This document shows positions 45,801 through 58,006 of a DNA stretch of 64,000 bases, piece by piece. Both the position numbers and the translations under genes were made by a program. Source of the stretch: Hesseltinella vesiculosa (taxonomy: Eukaryota > Mucoromycota > Mucoromycetes > Mucorales > Cunninghamellaceae); assembly GCA_002104935.1 (NCBI GenBank), contig MCGT01000019.1, positions 372,001 to 436,000 on the forward strand, read 5' to 3'. The notes under the pieces were generated by a model. The model was not told the DNA's origin and searched no databases. It saw only the letters and a program-made list of their open reading frames with translations. The first letter of the stretch is position 1. Each line of letters starts with the position of its first letter.

Positions 45801-48800
45801 TGGTCCAGAAGCGCTGTGACCTTGGTAACGATATCAAGGATGAGCATCAGGTCATGGTAGGAAAGGCGCACAAGCACACGCTGGACGGCGATCTGCAAAT
45901 TTGTGATGTGGTGACCGGGTAGGGTTGGAGCTGTTTCCATATCGAGATCGATGTTGAAAGGTTCAATGAGGGTGAAAGAGGAGTCGGTGCGGTGGTTCAT
46001 GCGGCACAAGACGGCTCGCAGGCCATACGCTTTGAGCGATAATTGATCCATCTGGACAAAACAAAGATTGTCCATACTGATGACAAGAGCCTCGGAGGCT
46101 GGACTGTCGGGATGGGCTAAACAGATGATTTCCAAATCGACCACGTTGATCTTGAACTGCATCGCCTGCTGCTGTTGGTCGGCGGTTGTGACGGGAGCAG
46201 GAGGTGCGGTTGGTTGTTCGGGAGTTTCGTTTTGGTGGCGATAAGACGCAGCATAGGTCTGGGCAGCAGTGGGCTCAGGCGGGCCTTGGAAAGGCGCAAG
46301 GAAAAAGGTCTTCAGCACCATGATGTAGTCCAAGGAAAGAACCAGCTGTGGGTGGTCGACGGTGACCATCACAAGGGTAGGTGTGGCCGGTGCTTGTCGG
46401 TATTGCAACTGGAGTTGGGGGCCACTGAGTTGCTTGCCTGCAGGCAAAAAATCCTTGAAATGACTGGTGCAATCCTTGCGGGTGTCATAGAAGTTGACTG
46501 ACTGGACCTGGGCTTCCAGCATCAGACCGCCATCGTCCTTCATCAGCAGCTTGACTTGAGAGCCATCGAATGAGAAGCGGCACAGCGAAGCATTGTCGAG
46601 ACGTGTGGCTGTGGTGGTGGGGTCCTGGCAGCCGTGGAAGACTTCCAAGCAGATGAGTGCGACTTCGACTTTGATGTCCATGGTGACCTGAGGAGTCGAT
46701 GGCGCCGGGCCAGTAAGGGGCAGCTGCTTGTTGAGTGTAGCGGCAGGCTGTTTGCCGGACCTGAGGTCAGCCAGGCTGTGAAGAGAGTCGGAAGTGAGCA
46801 TGGATGCGGCCATGGACGCCGGCTGTACACTCTGAGCGCTGGCATTGCTTGGTGCAGGTGGTTTGGTCAAAGGTTCACCAGTGTCTTCAGCTGGAGGGAA
46901 GAAGACAGTCATGAGCTTTTGTTCGATCTGCAACAACCAGCCGTACTGCCGTTCAGTCAGCTGAAGTAGTACATCGGTAACGTGGCCGCGAATGACGGTG
47001 TTCGCACTGACAGGAGGCGGTGGTTGGCTATCGTCCTCAGGTGGGAGCAGCGACTCCAAGGTCAATTCAATGTCAACATTGCCAAGCATGGGTGATGTGT
47101 CCTTCTTGTCTTTGGTCATGGAGAGCAGCGAGATGGCATACAAGCCACAATGGATGCGGCTGAGAGGCAAGTCGAGGCGCCGGCCAGTTGCTTTCTGCAG
47201 GCGCTGGCCAGTAGCAAATTCGTTGACGGCACGGATTTCACCCAAATACGCCGACACAACATCGCTATCCGACACTGGGAAGTCTACAATTGGGCTTTTG
47301 ACTAGCACATCAAAGTGGAAGAGCTGTTGATTCTAGTAAAGGAGAAAAAAAATAATTTAATATATGTTATATAATATGTTAGCGCAAGCCGACTTACAGG
47401 TGCCTGGGGTTGTGGACCGGATGGGCTGGCTGGAGCGGTTGGCGAGAGCATGAGCTGCTCGCGTTGGGTATCGTATGAGGCCTTCATGGCGAGGAATTGG
47501 GAAAGGAAATCAAGGCAAGGCTTGAAACTGTCATTGAAGATCAGACGGAAGCTGCCCATGCGAAGGAGAAGATGCTGGTGATAGCCAGGGAACTGTGGTG
47601 CGGAAGGATCATGGGTGGCGTAGGTGAAGCTGAGTAACTCGTCACCTTCGATGGACAGGATTGGCACGTTGGATTTTCCACGACGGATCTTTTCCACATA
47701 GTCATTGACGTCGCGAGGTGGCCCGCCATGGTGGGTGGAGGTCGGTGCAAGGACAGTGTCGTCGGTTAAGACAAAATTGCCAAACTTTCCCTGGACGGAC
47801 AACTGCGAGGGCAGCAGCAAAATTTCGAGATAACCAAAGGTCAGGGTGCCTGTGGCCAGGCGGAGGCTGAGGTCGTTCATGATCAGCTGGACGCTGACCA
47901 AGTGGATATTGACGCGCATGGTGCTGTTGTCAGTGTTGCTGACGGGCTGGGAGACAGACACGGCAGTAGCTGGCTGAGGGGAAGGTGCGATGGCTGTGCC
48001 GGTGGCAGCGGAGGTGGAGAGGTAGGATCTAGCGGGAGACGAAACACCGCCAGCGACAGGGTCGTTTTCACTGGTAGGTGGTGTGGGCAGTGCGTTGCCG
48101 CCTGTGAAGGTGATCAAGATCCAATTATAAAGCGTCAGGACGGATTCGCGTGTCAGCACAAACGTGAGGGTGGACAGAAGCACATTGACAGATTGGTCAT
48201 ATCCACCAAAGAGCTCTTGGAAGCGAGGATGCTGGCGGCTAGTGCGTTGATACCGGACATCTACAAGGTATGCGGCTGAGGCGTTATCGTCGTTGGTAGC
48301 GTTAGAGGACGACGGACTGCTGTCATCTTGTTGGTTGAGGGTCGGGTTAGAAGTGACCAAGTAGTAGAAGTCGCTGCCGTGTTGCATGTGGTCTATGACA
48401 TCCAGTGATTTGAGCCGGACTTGGACGCTCATGTCAAAAGGTCGGTTAACAAGATCCAAGGCGAGGTCTTGAAGGAGAACTTCGCATAGCAGTTGCTCGC
48501 TTGTGGGTTCACCATTGCCATGGGTAGACGTCGGGTCTTGGACAGAGTCGTAGATATAGGCAACAGCTTTGCCGACAACAAAAGTGAGCTTGAAATTTTC
48601 CTGCTGGGCCTGAGTGACAAGGGCAATGGTCGAAGTCACGGATGAGGTCGAGGTATCTGAGCGGAACAAACGAGGCTGGCTGTCGGTAGTGAAAACAGAG
48701 TCATGGTCGGAGATGACAATGTCTTCACGTTCATGGTCGCCCCAGAGTTGCTGAGCAAGCAGGTTTTTGTTCGGCTGGTTGGGGATGATCAGTTTGGGGG

Positions 48801-51800
48801 ACGATGGCGATGAAGGCGGGTTCGTCGGCTGGGCATCGTCAGGCGAGGAAGGCGGCAGCAAAAGATCAATCATGCGCATGAGGGTCTTGTATTTGTGAGT
48901 CGAAAGGTTGACAGCAGCACGGGGTAGTTGGGCAGACACTTTGATCTGGGGAAATTGCGACGAGGCCGGCAGGATGCATTTTTCGACCAAGAGGTTCAAG
49001 TCGAGACGCTGCAAGAGATAAGCATTATCGGCTTGGTCTGTGCCAATGGCATTGTGATCATGGGCCAATTGTGCCACACAGTTTTTGACTTGGCGGCCAA
49101 TCAGCAGTTTGATTTGTGACAATGCGACGTTGAATTTGTCGTACATCAGCGCATCCAGACGTTCCAGGTCATCGGCACTTGGTCTCCTCTGCTTGAATTC
49201 TTGTGCGATCTCTTGGTTGGCAAGGTCACTGTCCACATGGATATGCCCAGCATCAATGATCATGACATGAGAGTCGTCGGAGAGCAGGCTGGAAAAAAAG
49301 GGGGGGCAAAAGAGTGCAGGGGTGAGCGGCTGGGTGCCATAGACAGAACAACACTGTTTGGATTACCTTTCAGGTACGATGATCAATGGCGCATCGACTT
49401 CGACCTCAAGATCCAGAGTGGTGTGCTTTTCGAGAGCATATTCGAGGCCAAGGAGAGTTTGGCGTTTGAACCCTTCGAGTGTGGTGCCAGCGACTTGAAC
49501 AAGGGCATTGAAGCTTTCTGATTCGGTATTGGGGCCTTTGAAGAAGTCTAAAATGCCCAAAAGCACCTGGGGGTTGTAGATGATTTCCAAGTGGCGCATC
49601 AGGACCTTGATGGCGGAATCGGCATTCTTATCAAATGGCTTGCGTTGGTACATCACTGATAGGAAAGGCTGGTCATTTGTGGCTCCATCACATTCGTGGT
49701 CTTGCTTCAACAAGGAGAGACTAGTAGGGGGGGGGGGAAAGACGTGAGACGTGGGCATATTTAAAAGAGACAAGCACGAATGGGGGACAGTGACTTACGT
49801 TCCTGAACTGGAAGATTTCTTGACGCCAATCAGCTGAGGATACAGCGTGCCGGGGGTCATTCCATCAAACAATTGTAGATCGCCCAGGCTTGCGGCGACT
49901 TTTATGGATTCCAGATATTGTGTTGCTTCAACGGCCACGTTTTCAAACACGATCGACGTGAGTTCATGTTTGTGACTGTGGGGGCTGCGCCATAATTGGA
50001 AAGAGCCACGGTTCAATTGGGTGCGTACTGTGAATTTCATGGTCTGCGAGTGAGAAAGCACACGGTGAGTTTGTATTGTTCGCTTCGTGAGCGCTTAGCC
50101 TTACGTCCTTGGGCATGTCAATGGCATTTTCCATAGCAGCGACATCTTCATCAAAGCCAATGGCATCATACAGTTCCTTCTTTTGCTCTTCAGTCATTAC
50201 GATCGAGTCACCATCATCAGAATCAGCCTGGAAAAAAAACAGAGGAGTGGTTTGTTTGCCTTTGCACTTTCGCAAGGGATGCGAGCTTACGGATGGAGAC
50301 GTGGACGTTGCGGTGTTCGAAGACCACCAGGAACCAAACCAGCCTTTGTTCGCGTTCTTTTGTTTTTCTTCCTCTATATATAAATGAGAGGGAGAGACAG
50401 AAAGTGAGAAGGAGGAAGCAGAATAAGCAGGGTGGGAGATCTTTACGGAGACGGATTTTTTCTTTGCGGAGCTTGGCCTTGACAATGCTGCGGTAGAAGC
50501 GGATGTCCTCAAAGGACAAGTCGTACTCGAGTTTCTTGAGAGTGTCTTTTTGTTGCTGAGTGGCCTTGGCCCGTTTGAAGGCGTAGTAGGTGTCTAGATA
50601 GGCTAGACGTTGATCGCGGCGCGTCTTGAAATGATCCCAAGTCCATTGGTAATTGCGTTCATGGATGCGAGATAGCACTGCTTGACCAGCAAAACGGAAA
50701 TAAGCCTTTGGATCTTGGTGAGGACTGACACCTGTGGGGGGACGAAAGCGGATGAACTGCAAGCATGGAGAACAAAATGAGCATCTTCGTTGATGACATT
50801 CATTTTCCGTCAATGACTTTACCTCTTGTTTCTTCAAGTTGGCATGGAAGAGATCGACAAGCAAAAGAGCATCTCGGTATTGTTCATCGTCCAGGCCGAA
50901 AGCCAGTTCTTCGAACAAGAGCGTTGCGTCGACTTTGGCCTCGTTTTGGTCATAAGCCTTGTTCAGTTTGATCTAAATGTAAAGAGTCATTCGTAAGCTT
51001 GAACTTGCTTGCTTTATAAAAAGAAAGATAAAGACATACTTTGCCGGCGCCTGAGACAGGCTTAATAAGGTATTGATGTTGGGGTGATGGTTCCTGCATA
51101 GTTGGGATCTGAAAAAAAAAAAAAAAAAAGTCAGCTTGAACGATGGAGGCGTAAAAAAAAAATCTGGGGTAAAAGACTTGCCAGCTTGGTATAAGTTTCT
51201 AAAGCTTGATCTTGGGAAAGCCCGGCCAAGGATGTGGCATTTGTATTCCAGTACACCGACAATGATTGCAATTTGACAAGCTAGGAAAGAAAAGAAAGAA
51301 AAAAGAGCGAGAGTTAGGGTCAGCTGGCAGAGGTGTAGACGAACAGATATTTTTACCTTGTGGATAGTGTTTGTCAATTCCCCAATGAAGGAGGGTTCCC
51401 ATTCACCGTTGGTAGAGACAGCACTGAGTTCCTTGAGGGTGAGGCCGACGGCAAAAGGAGCTTCGGGGCACGAAAGGTGATCTTCGTAGCGGATATGAAT
51501 GTTCTCCATGACAAACTGGAGGTTGTCGATAACTTTGGTGATAAGCTGGTTGACAAAGCCACCGCTTGACGAGTCGTTGGCGTCCGCCTTTCCGCTTTGT
51601 TTGGATGAGTCCATCAATTCGGCTGTCTCGAGCTTTTGCTGCTTCAAGTGTTGCGCGCGTTCCTCTTCTTCTTCCACGGTGATCTTGAAGGCAGTAATGA
51701 AAAGACGTGAGCCATGGAATGAGGACAATGATGAATGATATACAAGTTATTTACCGAGGATTCACTTTTGGGTTTGGCTAACAAATACACATTGCGAATG

Positions 51801-52174
51801 ACCACTTTGACAGGCTGGGTCTTGAGATTAGCCCAAGGGATGCTCAGCTCCAGCTCACCCAAATAGCCTAATAAAACAAGTTAGTGGGTACGAGATGTTT
51901 ACGTTGCTTTTACTTTAGTACTTCTACTTCTTTCCATTACCTTCAGTGACATCAATGGGCAAACGAAGCTTATCAAGGGCATCTCTTCGCAGCTTGAGGT
52001 TGTGGAGATTTACCTGGCCTGAAAAAAGAGGAGGAAGAACGTGAGGCGTCTTGAAATCTTTCATCATAAATGCATACCATTCCAAATAGCTATTTTCAGT
52101 TGATCATAGTTGAGATTGGACACATAGTTTCCTAGAACCCGATTTAAAATAGAAGCCACAAGGGATTCTAACAT
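39881..52174 (-). CDS. VPS13: VPS13 bridge-like lipid transfer protein
   Basis: This giant protein forms a hydrophobic groove that moves phospholipids between membranes at contact sites (ER with vacuole, mitochondria, autophagosome). The start ATG 52172-52174 opens MLESLVASILNRVLGNYV; the chorein N-terminal domain continues through NLNYDQLKIAIWNGQVNLHN..., RLPIDVTEGYLGELELSIPW and VVIRNVYLLAKP. About thirty short introns leave well over 3,000 codons. The middle has repeating beta-groove segments and long Ser/Pro/Gln-rich loops (45600-48900). The VAB (adaptor-binding) region is marked by FVLRNLTDTAFDF and FYLTRSSRSFKWLCL (about 42900-43080) and its repeats at 43400-45100. The C-terminal helices (VGGFMRKSVFGFTDSFSRFTGSIGKGLA; about 40930) and PH-like end (SLFVISTEDLTVNWHEPL) close the protein at 39881. 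It is one continuous gene, not several. Confidence 0.93.
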
Positions 52175-53924
52175 GGTAGCCAATTGGGTAGAGAAAAACT
52201 ACGTTTAAGAGAGCTAAAAAAAAAAAAAAAAAAAAAGGGCGGAACCTGCGGCTAGTTCTTTTTTTTTTTTTTTGGGCTTCTACTGTTTCCGATGGTTCAC
52301 CGCCCAACATGATAGTTTCCTCTCCATTTTGGAATACGCTTTTTTTTATTCTATTGCCCATCCTATATTTTGTCAAGAATTTCTAAATTATTGCCAGGTG
52401 TCTGGAAGGGAATATGCTGCGCGACGTTGCTGCAAAGAAAATGGTCTAAATCAGCCCGCCAGACCGGTATCTCGTTTGGGTAGAGGCAGAATGCTGGCAG
52501 CAAATACTGGGTGGGCTTACATAATAGCACTGCCCTGATCATGGATCTTTTCTTAAAAAGAAAAGAAGATCTCACACTTCAGACCCTGAATCGTCCATTT
52601 GAGTTAAGTGACCGTGTGTATTGTGGTACTCTGTAACTACTCCAGAGATGGCTCGACCGCCCCGAAATGTTTCCTGGTCCCCGGCACCAAACAGGAAAAC
52701 GTTGTCGCCGGTCATCAGCACCGATTTCCAACCTATCCTATCTTCAAAGAGCCTGAAAATGTACAAAGTGATAGGATGCCTGCGATTGCTGTGAATGGTA
52801 CGGTTTGCTCACGCTACAATAAAATTGAGGGCAGCTCCTAGTGATTCCTAAAAGGAAACACATTCCGGGGCCTATCTTTCATCCTGACCCTTGATCTACT
52901 GTAACACTAACCAGATTTCGAAGACATCAATAAGCCAGCGCCACAAAAGAAAAGACCCTTTTTTTTTTAAAAAAAAAAAAACAAGAAGGATTACCAAATA
53001 CCCACCCAGTGAGAGTGTACTACATTGCAAAGCGATGGAAGATACCCTAATTTAGAACGTCTCGACGTTTTGATTTACGCTGTCTTTTTACTGGCATGCA
53101 CATATCCTCTGCTTTATTGTTTCGTACGGTTTCAATAGAACAAGAATAAAAAAAGAACGAGGATGCTAATGATCTTGCCATCGCTGGAAGAAAATCAACA
53201 GTCTAAAAAACACAAAGAGGATCGGCTTGGCACGAGGAATCTCTCGGAAAGCTATCATCAGATGTGGGGGAGGGAGTGAAACCTCCCCACTTTTTTTTTC
53301 GTCCTCAGTTTACGTAAGCCGCATGACCGTAATCTTAAAGGATGCCAGGGTCCATTTTGAACAGGCAGTCCTATCTCTCGAGAAAAGGATACTTGGAGCC
53401 GCCATAGCATCGCCAACCAAGCAGGGAAACATGGATGCTACGGAACACATGTATACTCTACAAGAATGAAAGAAATGACCTATTTCTTTTATGACTGCGA
53501 AGTTGCACAGAAGTGTGAACAAGAAAGTTACAAGTCCCGGAGTTTTTTATTTTGCTAAGCTAATGGAACCCTGAGGAAACCGGCTCTATTGCACCCTGAT
53601 TTTTTTTGACCGTCCCCAAAACGACCTTGGATGTTCTTGATTCCACAAAATGGTTACTTTTTGGCAACAAAACTCTCTTTTTTTTTTATATTGTGCAGGT
53701 TCCTGAGAAAAAAAGGGATAGGATCCTCTTGGCCAAACCAATTAATAATATTTAGGTCAATCTCATGTTTTGGTAAAAATAAAAAAAAGGGTCCATCCAG
53801 CCACCAATCATACGTCGCGGGAAGCTCGTTTTTCTAACCCCGCTCTTGCCTACAAAAAGTCGGGTTTCAAGTGTTTCTTTTTTATTTTTTCCTTTCTTCT
53901 TTCACTTCCAAACGAATACTCGCA
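52175..53924. other. VPS13 / hexokinase divergent region with decayed coding traces
   Basis: This 1.75-kb spacer lies between divergent genes. Overlapping frames of 60-90 codons on both strands at 52270-52850 and 53227-53470 include a natural-looking minus-strand piece (GWKSVLMTGDNVFLFGAGDQ, about 52690-52740) but no start, splice set or family. A T10/A13 palindrome lies at 52959-52981. The last 250 bp are hexokinase promoter and leader. Confidence 0.4.
52959..52981. repeat. Poly-T/poly-A homopolymer palindrome
   Basis: T10 directly followed by A13 in the VPS13/hexokinase spacer. Confidence 0.8.
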
Positions 53925-55520
53925 ATGGTAGTAACTGTAGAAGCTCTTTTTACTATCGTTCAGGATCTGTTTATTTTACCTCGGGAAATGGTAGCTCCCA
54001 TTGTCGAAGGCTTCCTGGAGGAATTCAAAGTTGGTCTTCGCACGCCATCCAAAGGTCTTGCCACCATGATCCCTTCCTTTGTCACTCGCATGCCCACTGG
54101 GAATGAAACTGGCACCTTCATGTCCTTGGATCTGGGTGGCACTAACCTCCGCATTGCTGCTGTCCAGCTGCTCGGTGATGGCCATGTCAAGGTCTCGGAA
54201 GTCAAGCATGCCATCACTCCCGAACTTCGCGTGGGCACCGGTGTCGCCTTCTTTGACTGGATTGCTGATGCCGTCCAAGAGTTGGTTTTGGAAAAGGCCC
54301 GTCATCTCTTTAAACCGGATCAAGTCAGCGGCAAAGAAACGTTGTATCTTGGTGTCTGCTGGAGCTTTCCTGTTGAGTAAGTCCATTTTTTTTTCGACAT
54401 GGGTTAGGAAAGCCAGCCGTTCAGGTTTTATTCCTTACTCACTGTATTCCTCTGCTTCTACAAGTCAAACTGCAGTGAACCATGGTACGATTTTGCGTAT
54501 GGGCAAAGGCATTGCTTTGTCAGACACCGAAGGACGGGATCTGACCGATATGTTTCATGAAGCCTTTGATCGCAAGGTAAACAAAAAGAAAAAGGAAAAG
54601 TGGCCGACGTGAGGCTGACAGGTCATGTAGGGCTTGAATGTTAAAGTGAATGCGATTTTGAATGACACTGTGGGTGCTTTGGTGGCACATGCTTATGCCA
54701 GTCCACGTACCCGGGTGGGCTTCATCTTCGCCACCGGTTGCAATGCTGCCTATCCTGAAAAGGTGGAAAACATCGTTAAGTTGGACGCCTCGGTGCGTGG
54801 CCAATACCCTGCTGGTACAGAAATGTTGCTCAACACCGAAATCGATATCTTTGGTAACGAAAGCTACTTGCCTCTGAACAGATATGACCTGATGTTGGAC
54901 GCCAGCCACAACCAACCTAAATTCCAACTGTTTGAAAAAATGATGTCTGGCGCCTACTTGGGTGAACTCACCCGTCTCGTTGCCCTTGACTTTATCGAAG
55001 CTGGTCTGCTCTTCCATGGTGATATCCCCAAAGGCTTTGAACAACCCTGGTCCTTCCCAACCAAATACATGAGCGCACTGGAAAGGTCAGAGACAACCCC
55101 GACCGAGATAACCTGCAACCAATGGCTAACTCCCCTCTTTTTTATAGAGATGCGACGGAAGAACGACACAAGAGCTTGGAAACTATGATGTCAACATATG
55201 AGTTCGACACAAATCCAACTTTGGAGGACGTGAGTCTAATGACCCGCATTTGCAGAATTGTGTCCACACGCAGCGCCATCCTTTGTGCCGCTGCCATTGT
55301 TGCCTTGATCGAACAACAAGACCTCATCAACATGTCTGAGAACGACATCATCATTGGCATGAACGGATCTACGTATGAATACTACCCCTTTATGGAAGAG
55401 CGTGTGCACCGAGCCCTCCGTACCTGGTATGGGTACGAAGTATCGGACCGTATCCGTTTGGAAGTCACCCATGAAGGTGGCAGTGTTGGTGGTGCCTTGA
55501 TTGCCATGCTGTGTACTTAG
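53925..55520 (+). CDS. Hexokinase
   Basis: The enzyme phosphorylates glucose and other hexoses with ATP, the first step of glycolysis; fungal members may also signal glucose. The start is ATG 53925-53927 (MVVTVEALFTIVQDLF) and the stop TAG 55518-55520. Introns interrupt at about 54379-54465, 54577-54629 and 55086-55145. Conserved pieces are SLDLGGTNLRIA (ATP phosphate loop 1), VCWSFPVEQTAVNHG (substrate), LNDTVGALVAHAY with the catalytic Asp, and the C-terminal GSTYEYYPFMEERVH and HEGGSVGGALIA. The second nucleotide loop reads FATGCNAAY, with Ala where most hexokinases have Gly (GTG.N). Several paralogous hexokinases and glucokinases exist in fungi; which one this is cannot be told. Confidence 0.93.
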
Positions 55521-55650
55521 ATCGTTTTTTTTTTTTTTTCATATGATCCTCTATTTATTTCTCCCCTTGTTTTATTTTTTTTTTTCATTTTGTGTATAAA
55601 ACTAATCAAGAAAAAATGACTTCAAAGGGCCAAGTCTCGACAACATACTT

Positions 55651-55892
55651 TCAAAGAAACATTTTGCTGGCAACCCATTGCTTCGAGTTCTTGCTGACAA
55701 AACGGGTAAAGCCACTCATTCCGTAAAAAAAAAAAAGCACTTGAATACCACACCTCCTTTCGAAGGAATATATTCCTTTACACTCTGAGTAAACACATTT
55801 GGCCGACCCATGCCAGTTGCTCTCGAAACCATCTTTAGCGCATATCTACCAGCTTTCCGGCCCTTCACTCGGCTAGCTGAGAGCGTTGTCAT
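55651..55892 (-). CDS. Tiny spliced basic protein of unknown function (64 aa)
   Basis: Exon 1 is 55741-55892 (ATG 55890-55892) and exon 2 is 55651-55693. The 47-bp intron (donor GTGCTT, acceptor TTTTGTCAG, long T tract) restores one frame, ending GGVVFNKNSKQWVASKMFL. The protein begins MTTLSASRVKGRKAGRYALK and is strongly basic, as in small mitochondrial or ribosome-associated proteins, but I recognise no family. A TATA box 61 bp upstream of the ATG (55953-55958) supports transcription. If the intron is not removed the frame ends in a poly-Phe tail, which looks artificial. It is tail-to-tail with hexokinase. Confidence 0.55.
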
Positions 55893-55952
55893 TTTAATCG
55901 TATTCAATTCTCATCATTTTGAACGCGCATGAAAAATTTGGGGTGAATCGAC

Positions 55953-55958
55953 TTTATA
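55953..55958 (-). promoter_or_regulatory. TATA box of the 64-aa gene
   Basis: On the minus strand TATAAA (in TGTATAAAGTC) lies 61 bp upstream of the ATG at 55890-55892. Confidence 0.6.
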
Positions 55959-56146
55959 CAGTTCCCCACTGTGAATATTGATCAGATCGTCTAGGGGTCC
56001 CCTTGCCAAAATGGCCGATTTTTTCATCTTTTTTAGCTGGTGAGTCGGAGGCGTCAAAACGAGCTTGATCAAAAGTTGGCTGGGTGACCCTCACCAATGG
56101 ACCTCATTTTTTCAGTATCATCATCACTCATGCATACGCACACATG

Positions 56147-56152
56147 TATAAA
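56147..56152 (+). promoter_or_regulatory. TATA box of the small membrane-protein gene
   Basis: TATAAA (in ATGTATAAATTTT) lies 68 bp upstream of the ATG at 56220. With the minus-strand TATA at 55953 it frames a compact bidirectional promoter. Confidence 0.6.
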
Positions 56153-56219
56153 TTTTACATCGATATAATCTCCCAAAAGTGATGCGTTGCATATGCTTCT
56201 TTTTTTCTTTTTCAAGAAA

Positions 56220-56598
56220 ATGAAATTGGGTGGACAATTTCAACTTCCGCGTTTGATGCCTGACAAAGTGCACCAGGCAATTCAGCTATCTCACATCATT
56301 TTGACAATGGTCGCGTTACTGTCCACTTTCATTCCAGAATTGGCGCTTTTGAAAAAGAACAAGCTTCGGCTGCTTCCTCAAGCCCGTGAGTATCCTTGGT
56401 TATCACCGATTCGCACAGAGAAACCTCTGGAAAAATAAAACACGAATAGGATTCCCTATCATCCTTTTTCTGTGCCTTCAATTGGTTCACGTCTATTGGT
56501 TTGGCTTGGCTGGGCCCCATTCAGTGGTGTTGGTTTTTTTTTCTCTTCCACGAAGGTTTTTGTTTCTGGCATTGGGTATTCAGAAACAAAAAGGGTAA
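56220..56598 (+). CDS. Small membrane protein, possibly truncated MARVEL-like
   Basis: Exons 56220-56385 and 56450-56598 join across a GTGAGTATCC...AATAG intron into about 104 residues. The start MKLGGQFQLPRLMPDKVHQA is followed by two hydrophobic segments (IILTMVALLSTFIPELALL and FPIILFLCLQLVHVYWFGL) and a weaker third (VVLVFF...FLFLALG). Four-helix MARVEL-type proteins of Mucorales, as I recall them, open with a similar KVHQAI helix, so this may be a shortened paralogue or a decayed copy. The TATA box and good donor favour expression. The family assignment is tentative. Confidence 0.45.
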
Positions 56599-57363
56599 AG
56601 CAGCTAGTTTAGTGAGACATGCGACTGAAATGTAATATGCCATTTCGCGACTTTGTTTTAAACAGATCATCTTCGTGGGGGAGGGGGAGGGGGGCTCATA
56701 CTCTCCATGTAAAATGCGTAAGGTCGGCGAGGGAGCACAGTCTGGTTTACTGGGAGGTGAGCACTTACTGCAATGCACTTTTAGGTTCAATATCGGTGAA
56801 GTCTAGCAATTGCGCGAAGTCTAAGGAGAACCAGGACCAACCACTGGTGTGGAGATCAAATTTGTTCCTGCTTTTTTTTTCGCCCAGCAGACATTGACTT
56901 TGTTAAACAAAAAGGGGGGAATTAGGGTGAATCGAGTGCAAAGCGTGTAGTTTGATTTGATCTAGCGGGCTGGAGGAACGCTGACCACGTAGGAAAAAAA
57001 AGGGTCCCCACAGCACTTTTACGTGAATAAATCCACGTAAACTTTAGATTGGGAGCAACTAATCATCAACTGATGAAAAAGTCTGGTCGCTTAGTGATGG
57101 CCATGGACTGCTCCGGCCAAATCCACTTGATCGACCTTGTCTTGTCCCAGCATCACCGCTTGAGTAGCCAGTGATTAGCATGGCTCTCAGACATAACGGC
57201 TACTCGCCGATAGACATGGGCCACGAATGTAAAAAAAAGTAAATGTGCATTTGTTTTATGATTTCTTGTGTTAAATCTATTCTGCCGCAAAGTCTTTGTC
57301 ACGGGGATTTGGCGTCGCTATCAGAAAGCTTGCCGAGTTAAATCATGGCTGGTTCACGAAAGC
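56599..57363. other. Spacer without recognised genes
   Basis: This contains a G-rich tract (56678-56697), A runs, and short frames without motifs. Nothing is supportable. Confidence 0.4.
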
Positions 57364-58006
57364 TCATGTGGATCCTGGCTGGTCCTTGGCATCCTGCTGG
57401 CTGGATTGGTGAGTATCCCAAGAGTGGCCCATTTCTGGATCGCTGTTGAGTCGTCGTTCCTGGCGCTGCAGGCTTTGCTGATATTCAAATTTTTCTTGTT
57501 CGGTCATGGAGCGAGGTCGACATTGCCCTGGATCGATCACTTGTCCTCGTGCTGCCAGGAATTCCATTCTAGGGTTTAAAAAAAAAAAAAAAGTAAGGCG
57601 AATAAGGAAATGTTTGACCGAAATAGGAAGCAGCCTTACCGGACGTCTTTGGCCAGGCTGATGAGGTATTGGCTGGAAGGCAAGTCTTTTACAGAGTGGT
57701 AGCCGCTGTAAGCCCCAGTGGCAAATCCCAGCTGCAAGCCCATGATGAGCCCAGTGCCGGTCGTCAGGGCAAGTGGAAGAGGACGCCAGCTTCGAGAACG
57801 GCCTAGAAAAACGGAAGCATTCATTTTTTACTTCAAACGTGGACTTTACCAAGGAAATATGTCGCTGTGCCAAGGATCAACCCACCAAGGAAGGCATGTT
57901 GTTTGATGCGAGAGCTGACGGTTTTAAGGACTTGCTCTTCTTCAGGTGTCATACGATGGCGCTCCACTCGTTCATGGAGACGCACATAAATTTCGTTCTT
58001 TTGCAT
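57364..58006 (-). CDS. Two-helix membrane protein, OCIA-domain-like
   Basis: The start is ATG 58004-58006 (MQKNEIYVRLHERVERHR). Two introns join three exons ending in TGA 57364-57366, about 165 residues. After MTPEEEQVLK come a Gly-rich helix (FLGGLILGTATYFLG), then a second (LTTGTGLIMGLQLGFATGA) and a SSQYLISLAKDVR segment. The tail is hydrophilic and Gln/Arg-rich. The order E-E-x-V-L, Gly-rich helix pair, then Ser-rich Cys/Leu helix recalls OCIA-domain proteins of mitochondrial and endosomal membranes. I hold this loosely, as the fit is by pattern only. Any glycine-zipper mitochondrial protein would look similar. Confidence 0.6.
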
